Virus record (IMG/VR): IMGVR_UViG_3300034073_000569
Coordinates: 62,001 to 126,000 of that record
DNA length: 64,000 nt
From: a virus
Strand: one strand, 5' to 3'
Below are positions 50,448 to 62,500 of the stretch, one piece after another. The notes beneath the pieces are model-generated. The model was not told where the DNA came from. It did no database searches and saw only the letters and a list, made by a program, of their open reading frames with translations. Both the position numbers and the translations under genes were made by a program. Within the stretch, counting starts at the first letter, position 1; each line of letters begins with the position of its first letter.

Positions 50448-50888
50448 ATGAAGAAAGCTCTTTATTTAGATGACCAGCGTACCCCAACGGAAACTATTCC
50501 GGGGTACGAACCTTGGTTTGTAGTTAGAAACTACTCACAATTTGTAGAGTGGATTACTACTCATGGTATACCTGATCTTATATCATTTGACCATGACTTA
50601 GCTGACGAACATATTGATGATTACTTTAGACAGAAGCTAGCACTAGGATACCAGCATCCAACCTATGATGAATACACTGAGAAAACTGGTCTAGACTGTG
50701 CTAAGTGGTTAGTAGAATATTGTCAGGAAAATAACGTACCTTTAAAAGGCTGTTCTGTACACAGTCATAATCCTGTTGGAGCTAGCAATATACATAGTTT
50801 ACTCAACGGATTTAAAAAACATATGGGTTTACCAGAAGATTGCTACATCGGTAAGCATCCATTTACAGTAGAAACAAAAACCAAATAA
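50448..50888 (+). CDS. Cyclic-phosphate processing receiver (cREC) domain protein
   Basis: 146 aa. ALYLDDQRTP (acidic pair), PDLISFDHDLADE, and KGCSVHSHNPVGASNIHSLL are the three motifs of the cREC family. These proteins, in phages and RNA-repair operons, are thought to process terminal cyclic phosphates of RNA. It may help repair cleaved tRNAs. Gap of 3 nt from mazG. Confidence 0.75.
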   Translation: MKKALYLDDQRTPTETIPGYEPWFVVRNYSQFVEWITTHGIPDLISFDHDLADEHIDDYFRQKLALGYQHPTYDEYTEKTGLDCAKWLVEYCQENNVPLKGCSVHSHNPVGASNIHSLLNGFKKHMGLPEDCYIGKHPFTVETKTK

Positions 50889-50889
50889 T

Positions 50890-51093
50890 ATGCAGATTAA
50901 CAAAATGCCAACAGTATCATTCTCTTTATTCAATGCAGACAGGAGTCTGTTTGGTATAGAGTGTGAAGTATTAAACATGTGTGATGGTATAAGACCAGAT
51001 AAAAGTTTTATTTTAACCAGATACGCATCTATAAGTTTTGGTATAGTCGTAGCTCTTATGACTATCAATATAAAATTAAAGGGGGATGTTTAG
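50890..51093 (+). CDS. Small hypothetical protein with C-terminal hydrophobic segment
   Basis: 67 aa; one hydrophobic stretch near the end (YASISFGIVVALMTINIKL). Starts 1 nt after the cREC stop and ends inside the bidirectional terminator. Unknown function. Confidence 0.5.
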   Translation: MQINKMPTVSFSLFNADRSLFGIECEVLNMCDGIRPDKSFILTRYASISFGIVVALMTINIKLKGDV

Positions 51094-51106
51094 TCCCCCT
51101 TTTTTA
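51078..51106. terminator. Bidirectional terminator between convergent blocks
   Basis: Perfect 9-bp stem AAAGGGGGA/TCCCCCTTT with a 7-nt loop, A- and T-runs on both sides. It ends the plus-strand operon (its stop TAG lies in the loop) and the large minus-strand polyvalent gene. Confidence 0.9.
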
Positions 51107-54100
51107 TTAGTACCCTGGTTGGATTCTTATATCCCAATCTTTTCTAAAGTCCTCATCATATGTAGCCATTAGAAGCATACCTTCTTTAGCTACTGGCACC
51201 ATCTTAGTAAAATACTTCAATGGTTTTGCAGACTCTGTCCAATCCTCATTTCCGGATAACTGACCTCCAGCTTCTTTAGATAAAGCTCCTAAGAATCTAA
51301 ACATGTCTTCAGCTAAACTGATTACTGGCAAAGGAGACTTAGTTAATCTTGTAAATTCAATAGGGTTATAGTAGAATGCAAATTCATTGTAGTATTTTTT
51401 AAGAGCTCTAGCTAAATACTGTTTCATTCCTTTGTTTCTTCTATTACCATCATCTCCAGATACAATTGATAATACTGCTGCTGCAAATGCACTAAGTGTC
51501 ATAAGCTCAGCTACCATAGAACGTAGATTACCAATATGGATATCTACAAACTCTCCTTCAGTGATAGTAAAGTCTTCTCCTTTCTCATATGCTTCACGCT
51601 TAAGTTCTTCATACTTATCTTTAGCTAACTGTACAGCATCGTCACCGAATCCAGACATAATAGCTTTAAGAAGCTTAGGAAGTTTTTTACTAAACACATG
51701 ACCAAAGAATGAGTGGAACTTACCATATGTCCAGTTCTGTAACTCATCGTCATACTTAAGTCCTTCAAATCTTTCTTCAACCATCTCTGGCATCCATGAT
51801 CTAAACTGCATTAATGCTTGACCTAATAGAGTAGTTCTAATATTGTTAATATCATCTCTAGATTGGTTACCAACAATACGCTTGTTAACACCCTTAATCT
51901 TGTTTCTAAAGTCAGAAAATGTTTCACTATCTTTTTCTATTCCTGGTATGCTAAAATTACCATCTTTATCTAGCGTACCTTTTACATAAATACTTTCTTT
52001 ATCTTGAAGCTCACCAACTTCTTGGTCAATCTTCTTCATCAAAGCTTTACGCTCAGCACTAGGTAAGTTATAAAACTCTGTATTATAATTATACTTAGCT
52101 TTTACAAACTGTTGTATACTAACAATCTTACCATCTTGTACCATATGCTCCATCATCATAGCAATAGCTACCGGATACTGTACAGCTTTATCACCCATAC
52201 GCATCATGATGTATGCATTTTCTGTAGTTAATACTCTGTTAGTTGCAGATAAGCTAAGCTCTTCTATCATAACATTTGTATTACCTTCACCAAGTACGTT
52301 CATGAACTTTAATGCGGCCCAAGCTTTCTTACTTCCTGATGCAGTGTACATAGCTTTAGCCCATGTCTTATTAGTAAAGTAAATACCTTTCTGAGCCATG
52401 AACAAAGCATTACCTGTACCACCAACAAACTGTGCTGTACCAGACAATGGACTTAAAGCTAACGTCTTAAGACTAAAGAATCTCATAGCAGCTTGTGCTG
52501 ACTTTAATAGAGAGTATTCCTTTCCTAATACTGTAAGCTTAGCATCATTATATTTACCACCAACTCTGTCATATAAGTAGAAGTTTGCAAACTCTTCAAA
52601 GATCTTAGCGTTTCTGTCATTGTTATCTGCAGACTTAGCTTTACCGTTCTCAATTTTAACATTACCAAACTGATCTGTAACTAAGCTACGCTTGTTACGC
52701 TCTACATCTAAAATCATTTGTGTAGAGTCTTCAATCTCATGCATAGCCTCATAGTTATACATATGAGCTGACCATACGGCAAATACTTTAAACAAGTCTC
52801 TAGACTTTTTAGAGTAATCCACTTCTCCTGTCTCTTCATTCTTTACACCAATATCTGAAGTAAAGTATACAGGAATACGGTTAATGATAGTACCATCAGT
52901 TGGATCAATCTCTGGCGTATAAGTATTACCAGCATCTACTTGTAGATTTTCAAATACACCTTTAGTAGAAAATAGATTTCTTACATCACCAAAAGCAAAC
53001 TGATCAATTTTAGAAGCAAATACAGAAGGAATAAAGTTTTTAGAATTCTTATCTAACATACCTAAATCTTCTGCCTCATCAATTAATGTTTGGAAAAAAT
53101 CATATACATCTTTAAGTGCTTGGTTCTCAGGCTTTTGTAAGTTTAACCACTTATCTGTAAGCCATTGATCAGCCGGTACTAAGAAACCATTAGTAGGATT
53201 AAGTAAAGCTTTAACATTAACCGTTCCGTTATCATTAACAACCTTATGATTAAGAGCCCACTCTTTAATCTTCTTTTGTACTATCTTCTCATTAGCTTGT
53301 TCATCTAAAGCATAACCAACACTTCTGAAGTTTTCTATAGTTCTTTTTTCTGCAGCCTCATACTTCTCCTTATCATAGTTCATATTATCTACAATCCACT
53401 TACTGTTACCAGCTAATATGGCTTTGTTCTTTTGTTCTCTGAACTCAGACTTATATTTATTTAAGAAGTTACCATTCCAGTTACCTTTATCATCTATCTG
53501 AAGAATCATCTCCATGGCTTTATCTGCAGACATTCCTCTAGCACTAGCCCATGTTAAAAACTTCTTCTTTAGAAGGACCATTTTAGCAGCTGTAGAATCA
53601 AACTTAGCATCTCTGTTATTCTGAACTACACGTAATATCTTAGAAAATAATCTAAAGCTTTTCTGTGGTATATTACTTAATGCACTTAGTAAACCTCTAT
53701 ATGTACTAAGAGGAGCTTCTGCATCTAAAATATTAAATATACCATTCTTCTTAGCTAAGTTGTCAACTTGTTCTTTTCTATAAACATCTAAGTCAGCAAT
53801 AAGCTTTGTTACTCTTGACGTCATAGTCAAGAATCTTTTATTAAGATCTTCATACTCAGCTACAGCACCTTTCTTTTTACTGTTTTTTGCTACGTTAAAG
53901 TATTGTTCTCTTAAGTCATAAAGCAACACACCTGACTCACTAAATACTTGTAAGATCTTAATAGCATCCTGAAGTTCTTTACCGCTTAATGTTTTATTAT
54001 CAAGCATCTCAGCATACTTCTTATATTCCAAAAGACCTAACTCTACTAAACGATCTACTTTATTCTTAAGCTGCAAATCTCTGATAGCAACTCTAAGCTG

Positions 54101-56524
54101 AGCTAGCTCTTCACGTTTCTTATAAAGCTCTTCTTTAGTGTATCTTGTTTTATCAATCTTGTCATAGATACCATTTAGTTTCTCTAATAGACTATCCATT
54201 TGACTGTCCCCGGTACTTTCTGTACGAAGAGTAACAGGTAATAAATAGCTTTTATCATCAGGAATTAAAGTAGGGTCAATATTACCAACCTCTAATTCTT
54301 TAATAGTATCAATCTGACCATTCTTTATAGTGAACTTAGTTCTCATAGGAATAGCACGAAGTTTTCCAAACTTCTGGAATCCATACTGCAGCTGTAAGAT
54401 CTTACGATAGTTCTCTAGCTGTATACGATACATAGTTTCTTTGTAAGTCTTTAAGTCAGTTTGTGTCTTACCCACCTCTTGTGATTTCCAGTCATAGATA
54501 TCTACAACACCATTAGGTTGGATAACAACTAAGTCAATACTTCCACCAATCTTAGCTTTCTGATCAAACACTTTAACCTCAGACATAAACTGAGTACCTG
54601 GTTCATACTGAGCCATTACTGATTGAATGTAAGTATTCAATCTTGTGTATACTGCGTTTGGAAGAATAACATCTATAGGACCTTGTACATCACGCTTGCT
54701 ACCATCATCATAAGTCCAGCTATTAACAATGTTCTGGATCTGCTCATGGATTACATCACCAAACTCAGCTTTATTTAAATCAATAAGCTTTTGTTTTTCT
54801 GATCTTTGGTCTGATCTAAATATCTTCTTAAGCCATCTATCTACATATGTAGAAGTAACTGACCCTTTGGCATTCTCACCTTTGTATTTATATATGTGTC
54901 TCTTCTGACCAGTTCTTGGATCAATGCTATTATCTAATTCAATATTAGCCTGATCCATCTTTAATCCTTGAGTAGGATCTACTAACTGATAGTACTCTTC
55001 GTTTAACTGAATATCTGTATCTAAGAACTCAGTGTTACCATCTAGGATGTTTTCTGCAGCTGTCTCAAATGGATTGTCTTCAGACTTATTAAAGATCTCT
55101 TTAACAAAGTCCCATAACTTATTCCACCAACTCATCAAGAAGTTCATACGCTCTTGAGTCTCGTTGCCAGTCTGCATCTTAAGAATATGTTCAGCTATCA
55201 CTTGACCAATAGCTTCTTTCTTAATCTTATCAAAATTTATGGTACCATCAGCATTACGGTACGCAGCTTTGTTTTTATACTGTTCTACAGTTTGTGTATA
55301 CACTTTGTATCCTGTAATTCTAGATAACATCTCTTTGTACAAAGGATGGCCCGGGCCTAGCATCTCTACAAAAAAGTGAGCTGCTTCTTCAGGAAGTGTA
55401 TCTAGTGATTCTAAACCATCTACTACCTGAATAATCTTATTTAACATGTTAGCTTTAGCAGCTGCATCTTTTACAATATTACCTTGAGCATCTCTGATTA
55501 CATCTACAGACTGAATAGCTACACCAATCTTTTCTAAGAACTTAGTAATCTTATTCTTAACATCTTCTGGTCTTGTACCTTCTTCAATATCTTTTGCAGT
55601 TAAAGATGGAGATACAAATCTTCTAAAGCCTTCAATATCTTGTTTAGAACCTAGTACAAGAATTTGTTCTGGTTCAAATACAGCAATAGTGTCACCTTTT
55701 TCTTGACCAGCATCTTTGCCAACAACTGAATCATATCCAGAGTTTCTAGACTTTACTACTCTAGGAGCAGTAAAAGCATCTGTATCATGCACCTCTTCTG
55801 GTACATCAGCAATCTCTGATGGAGCAGTGTATGGGTTTTGAATATTTACAACAGCTCTGATTATGTTTTCATCTTTACCAAAACTGAATTGATCTGAGTA
55901 TTTCTTAGAAGTACTGAAGTAAGTAACGTATCCTTTGAATCCGTCTTTGATTAAGTCTTTTAAGAAAGTACCATGGTATACAATACTCTTTATCCTACTA
56001 TTAGGAAACACAGTATTAAGGTACTCTGAATATTGTTGAGGGCTACCAATAGATGCAAGCTCACGATTACGTCTAAAGAAAGCTTCTGAGTCTTCTTCAA
56101 GCTCACGAATCTCTGTAGTAAATGGAGTATTAAATAAGTAATCCTCATTCAATAACTGATCGTTTGTTTCTAAAGCATTATAGAACAATCTAACGTTACC
56201 GTTTCTATCTGTAAATAAACCATTTAAGATTTTAGGTTCACCGTTCTCATCTATATTTTTAGATACAAATCTTTCAACAGTCTCTAATGTACCGGCATCC
56301 ATACCAGGGTCTTCACGTCTAATACGCTCAAGTCTTTCCCAATCACCAAACCAGTCTTTAAACTTAGTGGTATACACTTGTGCCCAAAACTTAAGAGATT
56401 TCTCTTTAGCTTCAGGTCCCATAATAGAAAGAATATCTTCGTAGAGTCTAGACTCTTTCCCGTTAGGGGCTAATACTCTTTCTATTTGTTTAGTCTCAGG
56501 ATTACGAATTATACTACAACCCAT
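51107..56524 (-). CDS. Giant polyvalent virion protein (ART-like, zincin-like, nuclease domains)
   Basis: 1805 aa. Residues about 178-292 look like an ADP-ribosyltransferase-type (ART-PolyVal) domain: IVYHGTFLKD, TYFSTSKKYS, then SGYDSVVGKD and AVFEPEQIL. Residues about 379-390 (EEAAHFFVEM) resemble a degenerate zincin helix. Residues about 588-715 hold a PD-(D/E)XK nuclease (GDVIHE, GGSIDLVVI, YDWKSQE, QLENYRKIL). The remaining 1090 residues are mostly helical. In crAss-like phages such giants are packaged in the virion and ejected into the host. Gene lies 2 nt downstream of the RNA polymerase gene. Confidence 0.75.
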   Translation of the reverse strand: MGCSIIRNPETKQIERVLAPNGKESRLYEDILSIMGPEAKEKSLKFWAQVYTTKFKDWFGDWERLERIRREDPGMDAGTLETVERFVSKNIDENGEPKILNGLFTDRNGNVRLFYNALETNDQLLNEDYLFNTPFTTEIRELEEDSEAFFRRNRELASIGSPQQYSEYLNTVFPNSRIKSIVYHGTFLKDLIKDGFKGYVTYFSTSKKYSDQFSFGKDENIIRAVVNIQNPYTAPSEIADVPEEVHDTDAFTAPRVVKSRNSGYDSVVGKDAGQEKGDTIAVFEPEQILVLGSKQDIEGFRRFVSPSLTAKDIEEGTRPEDVKNKITKFLEKIGVAIQSVDVIRDAQGNIVKDAAAKANMLNKIIQVVDGLESLDTLPEEAAHFFVEMLGPGHPLYKEMLSRITGYKVYTQTVEQYKNKAAYRNADGTINFDKIKKEAIGQVIAEHILKMQTGNETQERMNFLMSWWNKLWDFVKEIFNKSEDNPFETAAENILDGNTEFLDTDIQLNEEYYQLVDPTQGLKMDQANIELDNSIDPRTGQKRHIYKYKGENAKGSVTSTYVDRWLKKIFRSDQRSEKQKLIDLNKAEFGDVIHEQIQNIVNSWTYDDGSKRDVQGPIDVILPNAVYTRLNTYIQSVMAQYEPGTQFMSEVKVFDQKAKIGGSIDLVVIQPNGVVDIYDWKSQEVGKTQTDLKTYKETMYRIQLENYRKILQLQYGFQKFGKLRAIPMRTKFTIKNGQIDTIKELEVGNIDPTLIPDDKSYLLPVTLRTESTGDSQMDSLLEKLNGIYDKIDKTRYTKEELYKKREELAQLRVAIRDLQLKNKVDRLVELGLLEYKKYAEMLDNKTLSGKELQDAIKILQVFSESGVLLYDLREQYFNVAKNSKKKGAVAEYEDLNKRFLTMTSRVTKLIADLDVYRKEQVDNLAKKNGIFNILDAEAPLSTYRGLLSALSNIPQKSFRLFSKILRVVQNNRDAKFDSTAAKMVLLKKKFLTWASARGMSADKAMEMILQIDDKGNWNGNFLNKYKSEFREQKNKAILAGNSKWIVDNMNYDKEKYEAAEKRTIENFRSVGYALDEQANEKIVQKKIKEWALNHKVVNDNGTVNVKALLNPTNGFLVPADQWLTDKWLNLQKPENQALKDVYDFFQTLIDEAEDLGMLDKNSKNFIPSVFASKIDQFAFGDVRNLFSTKGVFENLQVDAGNTYTPEIDPTDGTIINRIPVYFTSDIGVKNEETGEVDYSKKSRDLFKVFAVWSAHMYNYEAMHEIEDSTQMILDVERNKRSLVTDQFGNVKIENGKAKSADNNDRNAKIFEEFANFYLYDRVGGKYNDAKLTVLGKEYSLLKSAQAAMRFFSLKTLALSPLSGTAQFVGGTGNALFMAQKGIYFTNKTWAKAMYTASGSKKAWAALKFMNVLGEGNTNVMIEELSLSATNRVLTTENAYIMMRMGDKAVQYPVAIAMMMEHMVQDGKIVSIQQFVKAKYNYNTEFYNLPSAERKALMKKIDQEVGELQDKESIYVKGTLDKDGNFSIPGIEKDSETFSDFRNKIKGVNKRIVGNQSRDDINNIRTTLLGQALMQFRSWMPEMVEERFEGLKYDDELQNWTYGKFHSFFGHVFSKKLPKLLKAIMSGFGDDAVQLAKDKYEELKREAYEKGEDFTITEGEFVDIHIGNLRSMVAELMTLSAFAAAVLSIVSGDDGNRRNKGMKQYLARALKKYYNEFAFYYNPIEFTRLTKSPLPVISLAEDMFRFLGALSKEAGGQLSGNEDWTESAKPLKYFTKMVPVAKEGMLLMATYDEDFRKDWDIRIQPGY

Positions 56525-56526
56525 AG

Positions 56527-59500
56527 TTATTTACCTTTTTTATTACATTTAACAGATTCATCCTCTTTTTTAGAGATAGTATCATCTACTTCCTTATTCT
56601 CGTTTAAGCTTTTTAAAGCATTCTCAGCTAGAGCCTTTAGACCATTGTTCTGAGTCTTCTCACCTGCTAATTCACCCATGGCTTTAATAAACCCTGGTTG
56701 TCTCATCAAGTCTTTAGCAGATACATATCCTTCAGATGCACTTAATGCAGCTTGTGTTTCTATCTGCATTACATTACCTGGTAAGATAGACTCTTGATCA
56801 TCTTTATAGATCTCAAGCATACGGTTTCTATTTCCAGCTTTACCAATAGGAATGTATATGATCTTTCCTTTCTTATCTTTCTGTTCAGTCTTTTGGAACA
56901 AGATTGGTTGGAAAGCTTGAGCTAAGCTCTTATCTTTCTTCATCTTCTTGAATTCTTCCTTACTAATCTTAGGATCACGTACATATTTTACTAAGTAGTC
57001 ATTAAGAATAATAGAACTATTAGCACTAACAGCCAACTGACCACTCTTAATTCTTAACCAAGCTGGTGCTTTAGTTACAATTGATCTATTATACCAGTTG
57101 TTCTGATGGAAAGATTTCCATACTTGATCTACTGATATAGATGGGTCTAATTTAAATCTATCTAAGATTGTCTTTACAAGCTCAGAGTAAATCTCAGTAC
57201 TTAGTACCTTCTTATAGTCAATAAAACTACTTTGTAAACCTGACTGCAATATACTAAATTTAGCTAGGTCATCAGCAAATTTAACTAGGTTATCATCAGC
57301 TGTTTTTTCACCGTAACTTCTTAAGTTATTATAGGCTTCTATAACATTGTTAATCTGGAAAGTATCCATCTTATTTCTGAACAACATGATGTTATCTGTC
57401 TTAGTAGCATCATCTGTCATTAACGGTACTAACTCCTTGATAATCAAGTTGTCAGAGATGTTTGGATCTTCTGAGTTCTTATACTTGTACAATGCACTAG
57501 CAAAAGAATTCTCTCCTGTAAATAAGTCTTTATATAAACTGTTCAATGTTTCTTGCTTTCCTTCAGCGTTCATATACGGTGTAGTATGAAGTAAGTAAGC
57601 AATCACAAAGTTTTGGTATCTATTAATCAAGTTAATAGCATCATCCTTCATAATAAAGAACTCTGGATTATCTATCTTATCATACAATGGTTGGAATACC
57701 TCTTGGATCTCAGGAGACAATGTAATAAAGAAGTTTCTAAACATGCTGAAGATATCTTCTTTTTGCTCCTTCATCTCTCCTAAGAAAGTACTCTCTAGAA
57801 TAGAATCCGGGTTGTTAACAAAGTTCTCTTGTTTAGATCTTTCCCAACGACCAATTTGTAACATGTTTTCTTGTACAGTTTTAGTCTTATTGGTATCATA
57901 TCCAATAGCTTGCATGAAGTTAGACATTAATCTAGCTTGTGCTTCATACTCTACATAGTCCATAATTACAGCAATTTGTAATCTTGGATCAGCATTGCTA
58001 CCATCTTTAATAGCTTTAACTAATTCTTTACTATCAAATGTCTCAACGCTATCTCTGATCTCATTGAGCTCAGCTAAGATAAGTTTTTGTAACGCATCTT
58101 CTTGAGCTTTAGATGATTGAGCAGCTCCAGCAAGCATAGCCTCTAAGTCACCACCTACTACTTTATTATAGTAAGGTGCAATAACCTTATAGAATAATTC
58201 TTTTCTAGTTAAGTTCTCACCATTAATAACTTTAAATGAAGATCTATTCTTAGACGTTTCTGTAAACAAGCTATCTAAGATAGGTTGACCAAAGAAATAA
58301 GCTAACTCATCTACTGGTACACCATGGTGTTGTAAATAGAACCAAGTACTAGCTGTATTCAATGAGAAGTTTAAGTCAAATACAAATGGATCTTTAGCAC
58401 CATCCACAAAGCCAGATAAGGCTTGTGAGATAAGTTCACTAATAAATGCACCTGCTTTATCTAGTCTATGACCAATTGAGTATAGACCATTCTCATCTCT
58501 ACCGTGGTGAGTAAGCTTAATGTTTACTGTTTTAGTATCTTCTCCTTTAGCATTTAAGTAATAGATGCTCTTAGAACTATATCTATTGTTTAACTTAAGA
58601 CCACTAACTTGAGCCATTACGTGGAATGTAGAATGTACTGCTGCAATACCTACCATTCTCTTAGCTGTTAAGTAACGCTCACGAATACTGTTAGATCCAA
58701 TAAATGTTCTTAAGTATGTAGGAGACTTCTCATCTTCTAGTTGTTTAGTACCAGCTTCAACTTTCCATCCTTTAATCTCTTCTGCAAGATCTTTAAGAGT
58801 ATCCGTTGTATTTGGAGCTACAAGTTGAGCATAGTTCTCTGGTCTAAGAATAAGTTCAGACATGATGTTGATTAACTTATTCTGTAAGCTTTCCTTAGTA
58901 CCAAGCGTAGGCTTAATGTAACGGATAACCTTTTGTCCTTTTACAGAAGCATTATATCTAGAAAGACTAGCCTTAATAAACGCTAAGTCTTCTTGTGTTT
59001 CTTTAGAAGCACTAATATCACTTAAGCTAGTTTTAGCTCCTTTGACAATCTTGCCTCTATCTGTATATGTAGATTCATTGATCTGCTTGAACTGCTCTGG
59101 TGTAATAACGTTCATTACGTTATCTGCATATGTTTGATCAGCACCAGAAGAGATCATATCATTAATCATGAAATCTCTAAAGTCTTTACCAGAGTAATCT
59201 TTACCAAGAATATCTACAAAGTAATTACCTAAATAGATATTAAGCTTATCTATATCAAAGTCAGATCCAGCTTTACCAACAATCTCAGAAGGAACTACAA
59301 TCATATCACCATTAGTGGTAGGAGTAAATCCTTTAATGATAATACTTTCAATTGAGTTCATACCCTGTGTAGGAATACGGAAACCAATAGCTTTAAGTAG
59401 CTCATTATCAATACCTTTGATACCACCTTCTGGCATTAAATAAATACCATTTACTAATTTTAATCCTAACTCTTCTGGAGTAACCTCAGTAAAAGGCCAT

Positions 59501-62500
59501 GTAATATACATCTCTACACCTTGAATCTTACCATCCTTAGAGTGATAAAACTTAAGATCTGAAGACTGCATACGAATAGATGCTTTTTCTTCTTCTGTTA
59601 ATCCTTTAAGTTCTGACTTAGTAAGTGTCTTGTAAATACCATCTTTAAGATAGACATAGTTTCTTGGAGCAGCTTCATATGTAGTGCTAGCAACTTGCGG
59701 TGAAGATTTACCACTCATTTTCTGAGAGATAATTCTGCTGTCCACAATTGAGTTAAGAATATTATCTATCTTATCACGGTTGATTAAAGTATCAAACTCA
59801 TATTCTAATGATTGTGTATCATCTTCATTTACAATGTAGTTGATAGCGTTAATCATATTATCTGGTAAGTCTCTACTCTCAGCTTCTCTTCTTAAGATCT
59901 TAACAAGTCTAGAGATATCTTTAGCCTCATATTGGAAGTCACCTTTTTTCTCAAGACCAAGTTCTTTAAGAAGCTCTTCTTTACCAAGTCTCATCATCTC
60001 ACGAATAGTCTCATTATACTCTTGAATAAGACCGCCAATAGTTGGATTAACAGGAGCACCATTCTCATAGAAGTTACTCATTACTTGTTTAGTAATCTGA
60101 GTTCCTTTTACAACAAACTTCTTAGGCTTGCTAGATTGCTCAACCTGAATTCCGTAGAATCTACTGTATAGACTCTGACGTGGTAATTCAGTTGGTAACT
60201 GATATCCTTTATCTGATGTTACAACATTGATCTCTCCAGCCTCATTATAAATTGGCAAGAAGTTTCCATCTGCAGTAGTAACGTTACCCACTTTCTCTCC
60301 TGACTCAAAACCAATTACATCCACTTTATCTTTCTGAGCAGCTATGTAAAGCTTCTCAAACTGATTACCTTCTACATGACGGTAGAACTTAGGTTGTAAA
60401 GCGTGCTTTAAGAATACTGGGTGAGTTACATTATCTGTTTGAGCATATCCAAAGTACTGTGGTTTTAACACCTCAAATACATATCCTGGATTTCCTTTAT
60501 CATATACTTCTTTAGCAGCTTCTATCTGAGCTTTATTAGCAGCTTTATAACGAGGATCTGACTTTTTAATAGTCTCACCTTTAGCATTAGGCATAGCTCC
60601 AGAACGAACTAAAGTCTCATAAGCAATCTCATAATCCCACTGAGCCTCACGTTGACTAGTAAACTTACCACTCATAAATAGAATATCTCTAATTACGTCT
60701 GGTAAACCCATAGCCATAGCATCAGCTTCATTTAAGTTCATGTATGCTTTAATCATACCTGTAAACTCTTTCTTCTTATTTAGAATGAATCCAGATATCT
60801 GACCCTGCTCATTAAATCTAGCACCAATCTTTTTTTCTGCTGCTTCTTTAGTAATACCAGAAGCAATCATCTCAGCATATGTACTCTGTGCAATATCATT
60901 ATAGAATGCACTAACTACATCCATATCTTTAAATGATATGTTCTTAATAGTCTGATGTGTCTCTTCTGAACGAAGTTTACCATCATTACGTACCATGTTA
61001 TCATCCATCCACGCAACAACATCACTGTCTTCTACAAAAGCTTCTTTAGTAGAAGTAGCACCATTAGCACGCTTAGGTAAGTCTTTATATAAAGCAGGGT
61101 GGCCGTAAATCAACTTATGCTGCTCTGTTAAAAGTAACTCTTCATTTAATGAAAGGATAGCAGCAATAGTTCTAAGATTATCTTCTGTGTATCCACTACG
61201 ACTCTTTAACTCAGAATCATATCCTCCAGCTTTGTAGTTTAATGTTTGAGTATCTTTGATACCTAACATCTCATCTAAGCCATCATTGTCAATAGCATCT
61301 GTAATGTATAAGTCACTCTTAAAAGTATCAGGCTTAATAAATAAGTCTAAGTCTTTTAAGAATACAACTGTATCTTCAATCTTATTGTTGATATAAGTAG
61401 TAATCTTATCTTCAATCAACTCTCTGTTCTTTTCAATGAACTCTTCAATGAACTCTTCAAAGTCCATATCATTAGTAATAAGTTCTTGATTGAACTTAGC
61501 AATCATGTCTTTACCAATGATGTCTCTGAAGTGACCTAAGTTAAATACACCATCACGGTAGTATTGAATATTTACAGGACTATAATCTTGTATAGTAGCA
61601 GCATACATTTCATCATATAAATGATTTATGTACATATCTACAATACTCTTGTCTTCTGTAGTCATCATTTTTTGAATATCCCTTCTGCTTACCATAAGCT
61701 TACCAGGAATTCCAATACCATATTCTGTACTCTTATCTGAGTTAATATTAGAGAATACAATATTGTTTAACAAGAAGTGAATCTTATTAGCTACACGCTC
61801 AGGGAACTGAAGCTTAGCTGTGTTATTACCATCAACTTCTGTAATACCTAAACCAGAAATAACATGATAGCTGATTTCTGTATTATTCTTACGCTTTCCA
61901 TTGATATCAAATAAACGTCCACCTTTTCTTAAAAGCTCAGAGTTAGTTTGGTAAGCATTAAATACTACATCACCATCTTTTTCAAATCCTAACCATGGTG
62001 CAGTTTGAATAAGCTCCTCTTGTGAGTTAACTGTATTCAAAATGTTAATCATGTTACTTAACAATGATGGTTGACCAACACTAAATTGTTGCTGACCCTC
62101 TGCATTGTTGTAACTTAAAATGTTATCTTCACTACTATACTTAGACTCAATAGCAATAAGTGTGTTAATTCTACCACCTACTACGTTTCTACCAAATAGA
62201 TCAGCAATATCATCTATCTCTCCTGACTTCATTACGTCTAGGATCTGAAGAGTTTGCTCACGAATACTATTCTCAAACTGTGCTAACTCATTTAAGTCAG
62301 CAGTAAACTCAATACCCAATACACTAAGTGCGTTTAAAGCTGTAGCTAAGTCATATGTACTTCTTGCTTTAGCCTCATCCATTAGATCAATATAGTCATC
62401 AGACTTTCTATTGATCATCATACGACCAGAGTTATCAATATTAACTAAGTTAGTCTGTTTGTTTTGAACAGCTACCTTTAAGTTATTAGCCCACTCATTG

